A stretch of 64,000 bases of DNA, taken from Anticarsia gemmatalis (lineage: Eukaryota > Arthropoda > Insecta > Lepidoptera > Erebidae). The stretch lies in assembly GCF_050436995.1 (NCBI RefSeq), contig NC_134774.1, positions 3,578,030 through 3,642,029 of the forward strand. The letters run 5' to 3'. Of this stretch, positions 11,401 through 21,272 are shown one piece after another. The position numbers were made by a program, and so were the translations under genes. The notes under the pieces were generated by a model, which saw only the letters and a list, made by a program, of their open reading frames with translations, did no database searches and was not told the origin of the DNA. The first letter of the stretch is position 1. The number at the start of each line of letters is the position of its first letter.

Positions 11401-14400
11401 ACCTTCCTCGATAAATGTACTATCTAAATATTTTTTCAAATCGGACCAGTAGTTCCTGAGATTAGCGCGTTCAAACAAACTCTTCAGCTTTATAATATTA
11501 GTATAGATTATTAATTCATTTTATAACGTTTTCAGTCCTCAATTGCCACTGAAAAAGGATGATTTCTTCCCATATGCAAGTGATCCCACGGCATTCTGGA
11601 CCGGCTATTTTACTTCCAGACCAACGACTAAATATTTTGAACGAGAGTCTAATAATTATTTACAAGTAAGCATTTATATTTTTTATTATACATTTTAAAA
11701 ACTATTTTCCTAATGGTAGATTTTCCACGAGAGTAGACTTTTCCAAGAAGGGTAGACTTCTCAAAGGAGAGTAGATTTTCCCAAGAAGAGTAGATTTTTC
11801 CATTGAGACAAGATTTTCCAAAGATGGTAGATTTTTCTAACGAGAGTAGATTTCCCTAACGGTGGTAGATTTTCCTAGTAAGACAGGATTTCTCGAGTAT
11901 GGTAGATTTTCCTGAGAAGACAAGATTTTCCAAAGATGGTAGATTTTCCCGAGAAAAGTAGATTTTTTCGAGAATCGTAGTTTATTTCCGATAAAGTAGA
12001 CTTTTCCAAGGAGAGTAGATTTTTCCAAGGAGAGTAGATTTTCTCAAGGCGAGTAGATTTTCTCAAGGCGAGTAGATTTTTCCAAGGATGGTAGATTTTT
12101 CCAGGATTTTTAATTAAACATTTATTTGTTGATAATAAAATATTAATTAATGGTGAAACGCGGCTGTATTTCATACACCTAATGATTTATATTTGTAAAA
12201 TAATACAATAATGGTTATTATTTTCAGATGGTGAAACAATTACAAGTGCTCGCTGATTTAGACAAACATAATGAATTTGTTCTTAATGAATTGAAGAGTG
12301 CTATGGGTAAGTAAAAATATACTATTATTAACATTATTATCTACTAGCTATTGCCCGCGACTTCGTCCGCGTGGTTTGTGACTTAGAACAGAATTTTCAT
12401 GCAAACTTTCATCTCCTATTTTACTGTCTATCTGACCTCCACAACACAGTTACCTGGAACACGATACCCTTCGGTAAGACTGGTTGTCAGACTTTCAAGC
12501 TTCTGACTACTGTTAACGATTGTCAAAGATCTTTAAAAATGACAGCCGGGACTCATAACTTAACATCCCTGTCGAAACACAGAGGAGCTGAGTATGTTTA
12601 ATATGGTCACCCATCCATTGAAAAACCTCGACAAGTGAAGCTTAACCTGAGAGATCGGTCCCCGCGGCTGTTAGCTAGTCGAGCTTATCATTTTAAATTA
12701 AAATTTTATCCAATTTTTCATTGTTATAATGTAGATTTCTACCAAAAAAGTATAATTTTCAGCATAGAAGTTTATACCATACAAACAAAATAGATTTTCC
12801 CATGGAGTGAAGATTTTCCCAAGGAGTGTCAATATTCCCAACTAGGTTACATTTTTTTAAGGATATTAGGTTTTCCAAAGGAGGGTACATTTTCCCAAGG
12901 ATTGTTAAATGAATCTTTTTACATATTTCATGTAATTTTCAGGAGTCATGCAACATCACGACGCTATCACGGGTACGGAGAAGCAGCACGTGACTCACGA
13001 CTATGAACGATTGTTGAACCAAGCCGTCGATGACGCTATGATCATCACTAAACAGGCACTCAAGTGAGTAACATTAAATAAATTTAACCCATTAATGTCC
13101 CACTGCTGGGCAAGGGTCTCCTCTCGTAATGAGGGAGGAGTTAGGCCTTGAGTCCACCACGCTGGCCAAGTGCGGGTTGGGGACTTTGCATGCCCTCAAT
13201 AAATGTTTTAAACAAATTTTTAGGCATGCAAGGTTTCCTCACGATGTTTTCCTTCACCGTTGGAGCATGTGATAATTATTTCTAATACATACATAACTTC
13301 GAAAAGTCATTGGTGTGTTGCCTCGGGTTCGAACCTGCGACCACTTGCGTGGGAGGTACCAACTTATGCCGGCTATCACTGTTCTTTACTCATGTGAGTA
13401 TTATAGCTCATACTTAAGATCAGCTCACCGGCCGGTAAACGATCTGTAGGTAAAGCAACCTTTGGCGCGGTTAATCTACAGATGGGTGCCCATATAGTGG
13501 TAGATATTTATCAAATTATGGTATGTTGAGGTTTTAAATATTTATTTTGTACGATTTTTTAAGTATTTGTTGTTATAGTGGCAACAGAAATACATCATTT
13601 GTGAAAATATCAACTGTCTAGTTATCACGGTTCATGAGATACAGCCTGCTGACAGACAAACAGACAGTCTTAGAAATAAGGCCCCCTTTTTACCCTATGG
13701 ATACGGAACTCTAATAAGTGCCAATAATATGATACATGTATAAAAAGTAATCCTGAATAATTAATTATAACCATTTTTTTTTAGTAAAATAACACAAAAG
13801 GATGCGAATAAACCACCGCTATTTGATTTCAAAAGGTGTCATCTAAACGAATCGAGATGTGATATCTCTGAAAACAACGACAAATTTATTGTAAGTAAAT
13901 AATACCACGCTTTTTATACCCGAAGATATAGGCAGGGATGTATGAAATACACCCACGTTTCGCCATTAACAATGTTAGTCCCATGTAATAGGGGGCGAGC
14001 TTGTCATATACCGGACACGTTACCAAAATCTGATATACTATTGAGAAATCCTGACCCACTACTGAACAATGGTCTCCTCGCAAACGAGAGGAGGGACTGC
14101 TGAAAAGTACATCTATACTAATATTATAAAGCTGAAGAGTTTGTTTGTTTGAAAGCGCTAATCTCAAGAACTACTGGTGCGAATTAAAAAAATCTTTTAC
14201 TGTTGGATAGCCTATTTATTGAGGAAGACTATAGGCTATATAACATCACGCTACGACCAACAGGAGCAGAGTACCAGTAAATAATGTTGCTTCAGCTTTA
14301 TAATATTAGTATAACTGCCTCTGTGGCGCGGCCATCAAGACAAAAGAGGGAGTTTAAGTAAATATTTGTGTTTTCAGGTGACTATATACAATCCTCTGGC

Positions 14401-17369
14401 GTGGACTGTCAAAGAGCCAATCAGGATTCCAGTGACTGATGCCAATTATCAAGTGTTTGGACCTGATGGTAAGACTCTACAAAATGATTGAAATTAACTT
14501 CTCAAAGATATTTCAATTAGAATAAAAAATTAAAAAAAAATCTGAAATGACTTGTCCAAGTGATGTGTGTATAAATAATGATCACTTGTTATAACAGTGA
14601 AGGAAAACATCGTGATGAATGACATGTCTGACAGTCGTTTAACACAGTTCTTGAAGGTATGCAAAGTCCTAAATCCGCACTTGGTTAGCGTGGTGGACTC
14701 ACGGTCTAACATTTAAAGATCCTTGCCCAACAAATTAGTGTAGCCTTTCCTCCAACTATGTTGGAGTCAGCTTCCAGTCTCACCGGATGCAGCTGAATAC
14801 CAGTGTTTTACATGTAGCGACTGTCTATCTGACCTCCACAACACAGTTACCTGGATTGTAACACGATACTTAGTAAGACTGGTTGTCAGACTTTCAAGCT
14901 TCTGACTACTGTTAACGACCGTCAAAGATCTTTGAAAATAACAGTCTGGACCCACAATTTAATCTGCCTTCAGAAACGCAGAAAAACTCTGTATAATATG
15001 GTCACCCATCCAAATACCAACCTCGACAAGCGTGGCTTAACCTGACAAATTAGTTCGGTTTGCCCAACAATAGGACTATAATGAGTTAATTAATTATTTT
15101 TTATATTTCCAGGTAAAGAAATAGAAACTCAAGCTATCAAAATAGCGAAAGCAGTGACAGATATACCAACAAGAATTTCAACAGCCACCAAAGAATTACT
15201 CTTTATAACCGAAATAAAAGCACTAACTTACAAATCGTTTTATATAAAAAAATCAACTAAAACAAAGAGAAGCAACCATTTTGAATATTTTACAAACATA
15301 AACGAGTATTTTGACTCAATAAAAGACAATTTTGAAACTGAAAAAGACAATTTTGAAACTGAAAAAGACATTTTAAAACCGATTGAACCGATAGTTTTAC
15401 CTACTGTGGAATATAAGAGTATAAATTTGGATGTTCTAAAAGATGCGTCCAATTTTAAAGAATTGGACAGTCTAGATAAGTTTTTGAAAGGTTATAAGCA
15501 TGACGCTAAGGTTTCAAGGATGAGGGTACAGTATCCTAAGATGAATGAAGATGAAATGAGGATGTTAGCGGATGAACCGAGGACTGTGGAGCGATTTGAT
15601 GATGAGGTGTCTTTTGAGAATCAGGTATGTATTTAAATTAAGTTATTTATTATTTAATATTAATTGACATATACCGTCTTACTAATAAACAATGTGAAAT
15701 CTCTTTCGATTAGTTATACAGTGCTTTGTCACTTTCATTTTTGAAACTTTTGAAGTGTGAAAGTCTGTCTACCGATTTTGATAACATTTTTAATTGATGG
15801 GGATTTTAATTCAAAAACATATAAGCTATAGAATTGCTCTCAATATTTTTTTATATTAGTTACCTAATAGCGAATAATCATGTATAGGTGTCCTGGGTTC
15901 GAAATCTAGGTTAAAAAACTACTTTGAGTTAGTTATTTTCAGGTTTGTAAAATACCCCACGATCATCTAAATTTCCTAGGTCACATTGTTAGTTACCGTC
16001 CGCAACGGCTTGGTCTATTCTCATCAAATTTTGTGAGCATATTGAGTAGGTCTGAGAATCGGCCAACATCTATTTTTCATACCCCTAATTAACACAATTT
16101 TTTTTTAATGTATCTGGCAAAATAACTTTTGCCGGGTCAGCTAGTCTTCTTATAAAAAAAAGACACCTTTGAGATTACAATTAGTTTTGTTTACTAATAA
16201 CACAATTTTTATTTCAGTACTTCAAACTGGACGCGAACAAAGCGACGGGTGAAATTCAACAAATATCCTTCCCGGATGGTTCCCGTCTTAACCTGACTAT
16301 CAACATGTACTATTACCCGGGTTGCCCGGGGCGAAACTCCGGCCCCTCAGACCGGGCTTCGGGCGCCTATATCTTCCGACCAAACGCTACAGTACCCACT
16401 AAACTAACTATAGTTAAAACTGAGGTCGCAAACGGCGATTTAGCAACAGAATTCAGGTCATACTTAAATCCAAACGGTTACCTTAATACGAAAATTTATA
16501 AAAATCTAGATTTTGTCGAAAATGAGTTCGTAGTTGGGCCGATACCGATACATGATGGTGTAGGCAAAGAATATATTATTAAATACGAAACGAATATTGT
16601 TAATAATGGTGAATTTTATACTGATTCTAATGGACGACAGATGATTAAAAGAAAATTGAACTATAGGCCCGATTGGAATGTAACTTTAGCAGAACCGATA
16701 GCTGGCAATTATTATCCAGTCACTAATGAAATTAGTATACAAAATGATGATGTTAAAATGACTGTTTTAACCGACCGTTCGGAAGGAGGTAGTTCTATTG
16801 TAGAAGGAGAAATTGAGTTAATGGTTCATCGAAGACTTTTGTGGGATGATGCATTTGGCGTTGGCGAACCGTTAAACGAAACGGCCATGGGTTCCGGTTT
16901 AGTAGTAAGAGGAAAACACCGGGTTTTAATCAAAAATGTTAAAGCAAATACTAAGAAACATGTTTTTCAACTACATATGCCAGTTCACGTGCTATTTTCT
17001 GATGCAACTAACATCAAATATGATGAATGGTTGAAACTTAATAATGATTTTAGTTTTATAGATAAAGATTTACCTAATGGCGTCCATTTGCTAACTCTAG
17101 AACCGTTTGATGATAGACTATTAATCAGATTTGAAAATTACTTAGATGATTCTGAGGTACAAGTTAATTTAGGGTCAATTTTCAAAGGTTTAACTGTCAA
17201 AAATGTCAAAGAAACTATGTTAGCAGCTAATATATGGGCCGATGATTACAATAAATGGTCGTGGAATAATGATTCTGTTGAAAAAGTTGATAAAATTGAA
17301 GGTTTTGTTGTCAAACTGAAGGCGAAACAAATTAGAACGTTTGTTGTAGATTATGATGTTAAAAAGTAA
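2467..17369 (+). CDS. lysosomal alpha-mannosidase (GH38), complete, 15 coding exons
   Basis: Coding exons: 2467-2562, 4099-4201, 4847-4928, 5491-5676, 6819-7024, 7444-7580, 8667-8800 or 9950-10083, 10622-10714, 11536-11665, 12228-12306, 12943-13063, 13785-13890, 14378-14468, 15113-15624, 16218-17369 (stop TAA). All junctions are GT-AG and the phases agree throughout, giving 1075 residues; mammalian MAN2B1 is about 1010. The protein starts with a signal peptide (MQVFLLLLGAVGALS). Family motifs: HTHDDVGW (zinc ligands predicted H51, D53), QIDPFGHS (nucleophile D175), MGEDF or MGGDF (acid/base D297), QHHDAITGT (zinc ligand H421), SGAYIFRP and AGNYYPV in the beta-rich half. GH38 lysosomal enzymes release alpha-linked mannose from N-glycans during glycoprotein breakdown. 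The ATG lies 6 bases inside an exon that begins after TTTTCCAG at 2460, so a 5' UTR exon is probably upstream. Exon 14 codes a Lys/Glu-rich insertion. Family assignment is from recalled conserved blocks, not a search. Confidence 0.95.
2707..3005 (+). repeat. tRNA-derived SINE (family 2)
   Basis: Head TGCCTCTGTGGCGCGGTCGG, B box GGTTCGAATCC, body with TTTTCTGAGATTTTCTGTTA and TGTGCACACACTTGGACAC. Other heads of this type: 21612-21690, 24945-25010 (-), 41040-41115, 45527-45790, 59728-59810. Confidence 0.7.
4245..4440 (-). repeat. tRNA-derived SINE (family 1)
   Basis: Reverse copy beginning 40 bp after mannosidase exon 2; a family-4 repeat follows directly. Confidence 0.75.
4630..4820 (+). mobile_element. 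Helitron, 5' truncated
   Basis: Ends GTTGCGCGGGTCAGCTAG 26 nt before the acceptor of exon 3. Confidence 0.8.
5222..5407 (+). mobile_element. Helitron-like element, second family
   Basis: Contains GCGTCACAGTTTTCGTTACC, GAATCGGCCAACATTTATTT and ends TTGGGTCAGCTAG. Relatives at about 15925-16144 (+, ends GCCGGGTCAGCTAG) and 61033-61215 (-). Confidence 0.55.
5690..6060. repeat. degenerate palindromic array (CCGAATCCGATTTT / TTTCGGAT)
   Basis: Many variants of CCGAATCCGATTTT with TTTCGGATCCGAATCCGAAA-type palindromes, in mannosidase intron 4. Similar to the array at 8935-9225. Confidence 0.7.
6331..6772. repeat. inverted dimer of repeat family 4 (arms about 210 bp)
   Basis: Forward copy 6331-6540 (CGTGGCTTAGTTAACAACAG to TCTGACAACCAG) meets a reverse copy 6541-6772 ending CTGTTGTTAACTAAGCCACG. 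It lies in mannosidase intron 4, 46 bp before exon 5. Confidence 0.8.
7167..7417 (+). mobile_element. Helitron, full length
   Basis: TCTATACTAATATTACCAAG to GGGTCAGCTAG; ends 26 nt before the acceptor of exon 6. Confidence 0.85.
7651..7959. mobile_element. short hAT-like MITE, TIR TAGGGTTGCCATC
   Basis: Both ends carry TAGGGTTGCCATC in inverse orientation and the flanks repeat GGTAAAG (7644-7650 and 7960-7966). It lies in mannosidase intron 6. GC-rich interior with no frame. Confidence 0.75.
8387..8639 (-). mobile_element. Helitron, full length
   Basis: CTAGCTGACCTGCGCAACTT to TTAGTATAGA; ends 27 nt before the acceptor of exon 7a. Confidence 0.85.
8667..8800 (+). other. alternative exon 7a of the alpha-mannosidase
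   Basis: 134-bp exon with acceptor CCCAAAG at 8660-8666 and donor GTAAGT at 8801. It starts in phase 0 and ends two bases into a codon, exactly as exon 7b does. It codes residues 271-314, including RTNN, ITMGEDFNYQDA and NLDKLI, plus two bases of a split codon that becomes Asp when joined to exon 8. The Asp of MGEDF aligns with the acid/base residue of GH38 enzymes. 28 of 44 residues match exon 7b. Here the residue before the Asp is Glu and the N-terminal helix segment is quite different (ATFVELCANYA). Confidence 0.9.
8935..9225. repeat. palindromic array ATCCGAAATTTTCGGATAC between exons 7a and 7b
   Basis: About nine spaced units of ATCCGAAATTTTCGGATAC or a variant, each self-complementary, starting 135 bp after the exon 7a donor. 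Confidence 0.75.
9567..9866. repeat. inverted pair of family-1 SINEs between exons 7a and 7b
   Basis: A full reverse copy (9567-9762) meets a headless forward copy (9765-9866). About 100 bp can pair (CCGCGACACAAGAGCAATTC and inverse) to form a hairpin in the pre-mRNA. Confidence 0.75.
9950..10083 (+). other. alternative exon 7b of the alpha-mannosidase
   Basis: 134-bp exon with acceptor TATTTCAG ending at 9949 and donor GTGAGT at 10084; same length and phases as 7a. It codes SSVFIDYVKNQAKYYRTNN followed by IIITMGGDFTYQDARMWY and KNLDKLI; the split codon joined to exon 8 becomes Thr. YYRTN and the Lys in MWYKNLDKLI look closer to mammalian MAN2B1, so 7b may be the ancestral form. Splicing 7a to 7b reads GAA GCT CAG TTT TCA TAG, an immediate stop. 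Skipping both and joining exon 6 to exon 8 reaches TGA within exon 8. Only one copy can be used per productive transcript. Confidence 0.9.
10968..11270 (-). repeat. tRNA-derived SINE (family 5)
   Basis: On the minus strand it starts with a tRNA-like head (TAGCCGAGTGG, GGTTCGAACCC); the far end reads CCCATTAATGTCCCACTGCT. Other copies: 8140-8372 (-), 13078-13385 (-), 14537-14730 (+), 28590-28780 (-), 47540-47645 (+), 52515-52600 (+). Confidence 0.7.
11273..11507 (-). mobile_element. Helitron
   Basis: Starts TATAGCTGACCCGCGCAACT (end eroded), finishes TTAGTATAGA 28 nt before the acceptor of exon 9. Confidence 0.8.
11700..12110. repeat. minisatellite, unit about 21 bp, GAGTAGATTTTTCCAAGG
   Basis: About nineteen imperfect units in mannosidase intron 9. 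Related units (AGATTTTCCCAAGGAG) reappear at 12785-12905 in intron 10, on the other side of exon 10. Confidence 0.8.
13078..13385 (-). repeat. tRNA-derived SINE (family 5)
   Basis: Close copy of 10968-11270, beginning 15 bases after the exon 11 donor. Confidence 0.7.
14112..14314 (+). mobile_element. Helitron with inverted 5' terminus replacing its 3' end
   Basis: Starts TCTATACTAATATTATAAAG, runs to AATAATGTTG near 14289, then continues with GCTTCAGCTTTATAATATTA, the reverse of its own start. The CTAG hairpin end is missing. Confidence 0.7.
14738..15045 (-). repeat. dispersed repeat family 4
   Basis: Reverse copy in mannosidase intron 13, AGCCTTTCCTCCAACTATGT to CTCGACAAGCGTGGCTTAAC. Confidence 0.7.
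15925..16144 (+). mobile_element. Helitron-like element, second family
   Basis: Shares GAATCGGCCAACATCTATTT and the CTAG end with 5222-5407. In mannosidase intron 14. Confidence 0.55.
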
Positions 17370-17406
17370 AATATGTATTAGTTTTTAGTGTTGAATGAAT
17401 ACAACT

Positions 17407-17412
17407 AATAAA
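17407..17412 (+). terminator. polyadenylation signal AATAAA of the mannosidase
   Basis: AATAAA lies 38 bases after the TAA stop, followed by AT-rich sequence. A second AATAAA at 17963-17968 follows a SINE-like insert and is a less likely alternative. Confidence 0.55.
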
Positions 17413-17531
17413 ATCAAATCATTTATTCATATAGGTCAAATGCTGACACTTATGATAGTCAATGATACAGAGAGTGAATTCACCGCCAGTTCGGAAGGTA
17501 GGGCCAATGAGAAGAGCTGTCAACAAACTTC

Positions 17532-17885
17532 TGGCCACTCTTTTTATCAGGTCATTCTATAGATGGGTGACCGCATAGTGGTATTTAAACTGAGCGTCTT
17601 CGTGCTTCGGAGGGCACGTAAAACGTCGGTCCCGGTTGTCGATAAAGATAACAGTCGTTAAGCCATGTCTGTCTTTCGGGCGGCTTGAACAACTTTGACA
17701 CTAGGTTGACCACTAACCATACGATAGATAGATCGATTTTCAATCGTAGTCCGGAGTTTGGTAACGTGCCCAGTATATGACAAACTCGCCCCCTATTACA
17801 TGGGACTAACATTGTTAATGACGAAACGTGGGTTTGTTTCGGACACCTCTGCCTACAACTTAGGTGATAACAATTGAAATGTTTT
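17532..17885 (+). repeat. dispersed repeat family 3 plus family-2 tail
   Basis: GGTGACCGCATAGTGGTATT through ACTAACCATACGATAGATAG, then CGTAGTCCGGAGTTTGGTAA and a tail ending CCTCTGCCTACAACTTAGG. In the mannosidase-SKP2 spacer. Confidence 0.6.
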
Positions 17886-18017
17886 ATTTGTATTCATTTA
17901 AACTTAACTTTTAGTATTAATTAATCATGCTGTATATTTTGTGATTAAAATACAATGTACCAAATAAATACATTTTATAATAACAAGACTTTTATTTTAC
18001 CTACGTAATATAAGCAA

Positions 18018-18263
18018 CTAGCTGACCCGCGCAACTTCGCTTGCGTCACATAAGAGAGAATGGGTCATAATTTTCCCCGTTTCTGTAACATTTTTTACTG
18101 GTACCCCGCTCCTATTAGTCGTAGCGTGATGATATATAGCATAAAGCCTTCCTCGATAAATAGGCTGTCTAACACTGAAAGCATTTTTCAAATCGGATCA
18201 GTAGATTCTGAGATTAGCGCGTTCAAACAAACAAACTCTGCAGCTTTATAATATTAGTATAGA
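18018..18263 (-). mobile_element. Helitron, full length
   Basis: CTAGCTGACCCGCGCAACTT to TTAGTATAGA, 0.6 kb after the mannosidase stop. Confidence 0.85.
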
Positions 18264-18411
18264 TAAGCAATGATAGCAGAGTGGTTTTAGGGCGTCCCTT
18301 GCAGCATTACCATTTACTTCCGCATAATAAATTAGATTCGTCATCTACATTCATTCTCTATATTTATGACCAAACCATCTTAGCATACCTTTCTCAATCC
18401 TAGTCTCTAAC

Positions 18412-18511
18412 CCCCGGTTTCTGAGGTACATTTAGCGGTAGTTTATCTATTTAATAGCGTTTAAACTCATAAAAAACGCTATTAAATAAACCAAAATGTA
18501 GGTACCTCAGA
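18412..18511. mobile_element. foldback MITE (CCCCCGGTTTCTGAG)
   Basis: Near-perfect hairpin: ACATTTAGCGGTAGTTTATC on one side and its complement on the other, with a short loop. This copy is degraded on the right. Other copies: 18561-18677, 37487-37572 (right arm cut), 53760-53869, 60151-60250, 63311-63428. Confidence 0.75.
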
Positions 18512-18560
18512 ATCCTTTGTCTTTCAAACCACAATGATCTCATAAAAACAAAATTGCGAA

Positions 18561-18677
18561 CCCCCGGTTTCTGAGTACATTTAACGGTAGTTTATCTATT
18601 CAAAAGCGTATTTTTGTATGAGTTTAAACGCTATTGAATAGATAAACTACTACTAAATGTACCTCAGAAAACGGGGG
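18561..18677. mobile_element. foldback MITE copy
   Basis: Second copy 50 bp after the first, with both CCCCCGGTTT and AAACGGGGG ends present. Confidence 0.75.
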
Positions 18678-18871
18678 TAAACGGTTCTAAAACACGATGA
18701 GAATTAAAAAGATTACAGTACCTTATTTATTGAAGGTTTCAATGCAGTTACAATGCAGGCGAGAATCCACTCGGTGCCGACGTCAGCGCGGCTACGGCGA
18801 TATGTAGGCACCTCACTCCACTATACTATTTCACAACGCGCGGTCATTGTCTATATACATTTTATTATATA

Positions 18872-19108
18872 CTAGCTACCACAACTTCGCTTGCGTCACA
18901 TAAGAGAGAATGGGTCATAATTTTTCCCGATTTTGTAACAATTTTACTAGTACTCTGCTCCTGTTAGTCGTAGCGTGATGTTATATAGCCTATAGCCTTC
19001 CTCAATAAATAGGCTATCCAACACTATAAGAATTTTTCACTGCGCACCAGCACTTTCTGGAATTAGCGCGTTAAAACAAACTCTACAAATTTATAATATT
19101 ACTATAGA
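18872..19108 (-). mobile_element. Helitron
   Basis: CTAGCTACCACAACTTCGCT to TTACTATAGA; diverged. Confidence 0.75.
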
Positions 19109-19574
19109 TTATATATTTTACAGTCCATTTGCGCATATTATTTATTACCGACGATCTATCGCGGCTACATGGACCGCGGTCACGGGCTGACTGATGGAGG
19201 ACTGTATTAGGTACTACGCGTCGTCTCCTTGTGGCGATTTTTTACGACTACCCTCACTTGATCTTTATATACCTTTGACATTTTAGTATTGTGTGTAACA
19301 ACTGCGGTAGTTTAAAAACTTTTATTTGCCGACTTTTTTAATACTTAAGTACATACAAATTTCAATTTAACTTATTAGACATTCAACCGATTATAAATCC
19401 TTACGAATAGACCTAAAAATAATTTATTACTTACAATTAAATTACAACAGATTTTTCATAGGTGTAGTCTAACTACTTAAAAAATAGGATAGTTGACTAA
19501 TTAACGAAAAAAAAACTCAACTAGTTATTGTAAAAGATTCATCCAAAATGCTCACGCTATGTAAATTTTACTTA

Positions 19575-19836
19575 TCTATACTAATATTATAAAGCTGAAG
19601 AGTTTGTTTGTTTGTTTGTTTGTTTGTTTGAACGCGCTAATCTCGGGAACTACTGGTCCGATTTGAAAAATTCTTTCAGTGTTAGATAGCCCATTTATCG
19701 AGGAAGGCTATAGGCTATATATCATCACGCTACGACCAATAGGAGCAGAGTAACAGAGAAAAATGTTACAAAAACGGGAGAAATTTTGACCCATTCTCTC
19801 TTATGTGACGCAAGCGAAGTTGCGCAGGTCAGCTAG
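19575..19836 (+). mobile_element. Helitron, full length
   Basis: TCTATACTAATATTATAAAG, a long GTTT run, end CAGGTCAGCTAG. Inserted in a MITE (19483-19905). Confidence 0.85.
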
Positions 19837-20369
19837 TTACAGTTAAAATTATAATTATTACAGACTTAAACATTATATTCAGCACTCATTTGATACCAAC
19901 GAAAATGTAGAAAAATTGTTCCCATAGGGGTAGACAGAGACCAGAGAACGTCACTTGGTACGATCCTTACAAACTTCTTGCTTCATTCACATACATACAT
20001 GTTGTCATACAGGACCGCCGGTTACGAGTAGCACCTGACCTTTTTGCAAGACATCACCGATATGATCTGTGTATGTCTTTCCTTTAACTCAGAAACAATC
20101 AATATTTTAATAAAAGATTTTATTTAAAAAATGTATCTAAATCATATAATTTTTACAATTTCCTTAACATAAAGATTTTTATAATTAACTTAAAATTATT
20201 GTCAAACTTCGGGAAAAAGTTTTATTTCATAAATTCACATTTTAACACTTAAAGGTAGGCAGAGTTATTTAATACTTTAATGCTCTATTTCACAACTCCT
20301 GGATAACTATTGGATAACTTATCAGAAGAAATTAAGGCAATTATTTTTTAGAAGATTGTGTGCTCGTGG

Positions 20370-20725
20370 CTTAGTTAACAACAGCCGCGCGGATCAATCT
20401 CTGAGGTTAAGCTACGCTTGCCGAGGTTGTTCTGTGGATGGGTGACCATCTTATACATATCGGGTTCATCCGTGTTTCGGAAGGCACGTTAAATTGTGGA
20501 TCCCGGCTGTTAATTTCGAAGATCTTTGACAGTCGTTAACAGTAGTCAGAAGCTTGAAAGTCTGACAACCAGTCTTACCGAAGGGTATCGTGTTATAACC
20601 CAGGTAACTGTGTTGTGGAGGTCAGACAGACAGTCGCTTCATGTACAATACTGGTATTCAGCTGCATCCGGTGAGACTGGAAGCCCACTCCAACATAGTT
20701 TGGAAGAAAGGCTAAGCCATGATGA
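20370..20725 (+). repeat. dispersed repeat family 4, longest copy
   Basis: From CGTGGCTTAGTTAACAACAG through GATCTTTGACAGTCGTTAAC and GGTAACTGTGTTGTGGAGGT to GGAAGAAAGGCTAAGCC. Retroposon-like, no clear tRNA head. Other copies: 4441-4620, 10753-10960 (-), 12420-12680 (-), 14738-15045 (-), 27225-27560, 36155-36395, 40660-40855, 46765-46990 (-), 53878-54140, 63585-63695. Confidence 0.75.
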
Positions 20726-21272
20726 TTCATAAGCATTGAAACTGGACTTTCTGACTCAATCACGCTAAAACTACTGAATCGATTTTGTTGAAAATTCATA
20801 CACAGATAGTTTATAACCTGGATTAACATATAGGATAGTTTTTGAAGAAGAAAAATTTGTATATCATAGATTTTACAAACATACAAACAACGGACATAAA
20901 TTTAACAAAAATATAAATGTACACTTAAACTATCTTAGTAATTAAAGTGGTGTTCTGATTAAATTATTAATATATTCTTGAGAAGATTTAAGTATTTTTC
21001 TTCTTAAATGCGAATAAAACCACGTGTATTTAATAGTCAATAAATATAGAAAGAAAGAAAGAAAATCATATAAAACTCTTCCGTTACTGACTGACTGATG
21101 AACAACGCACAGTCGAAACTACTGAGCGTACAAACTTGACATTTGCTATGAACATTCCTTAGCAAGTGTAGAGGAGGACTAAGAGAGGATTTTTAGAAAT
21201 TCCCTCCCGAAGAGAAGTAAATGTGGACAGAGCCGCGGGTAGAAAGCTAGTTAAATATAATAATTATAGTAT

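Noticed and set aside
11837..12174. Two repetitive ORFs on the minus strand
   Set aside because: Translations of the GTAGATTTTCC minisatellite.
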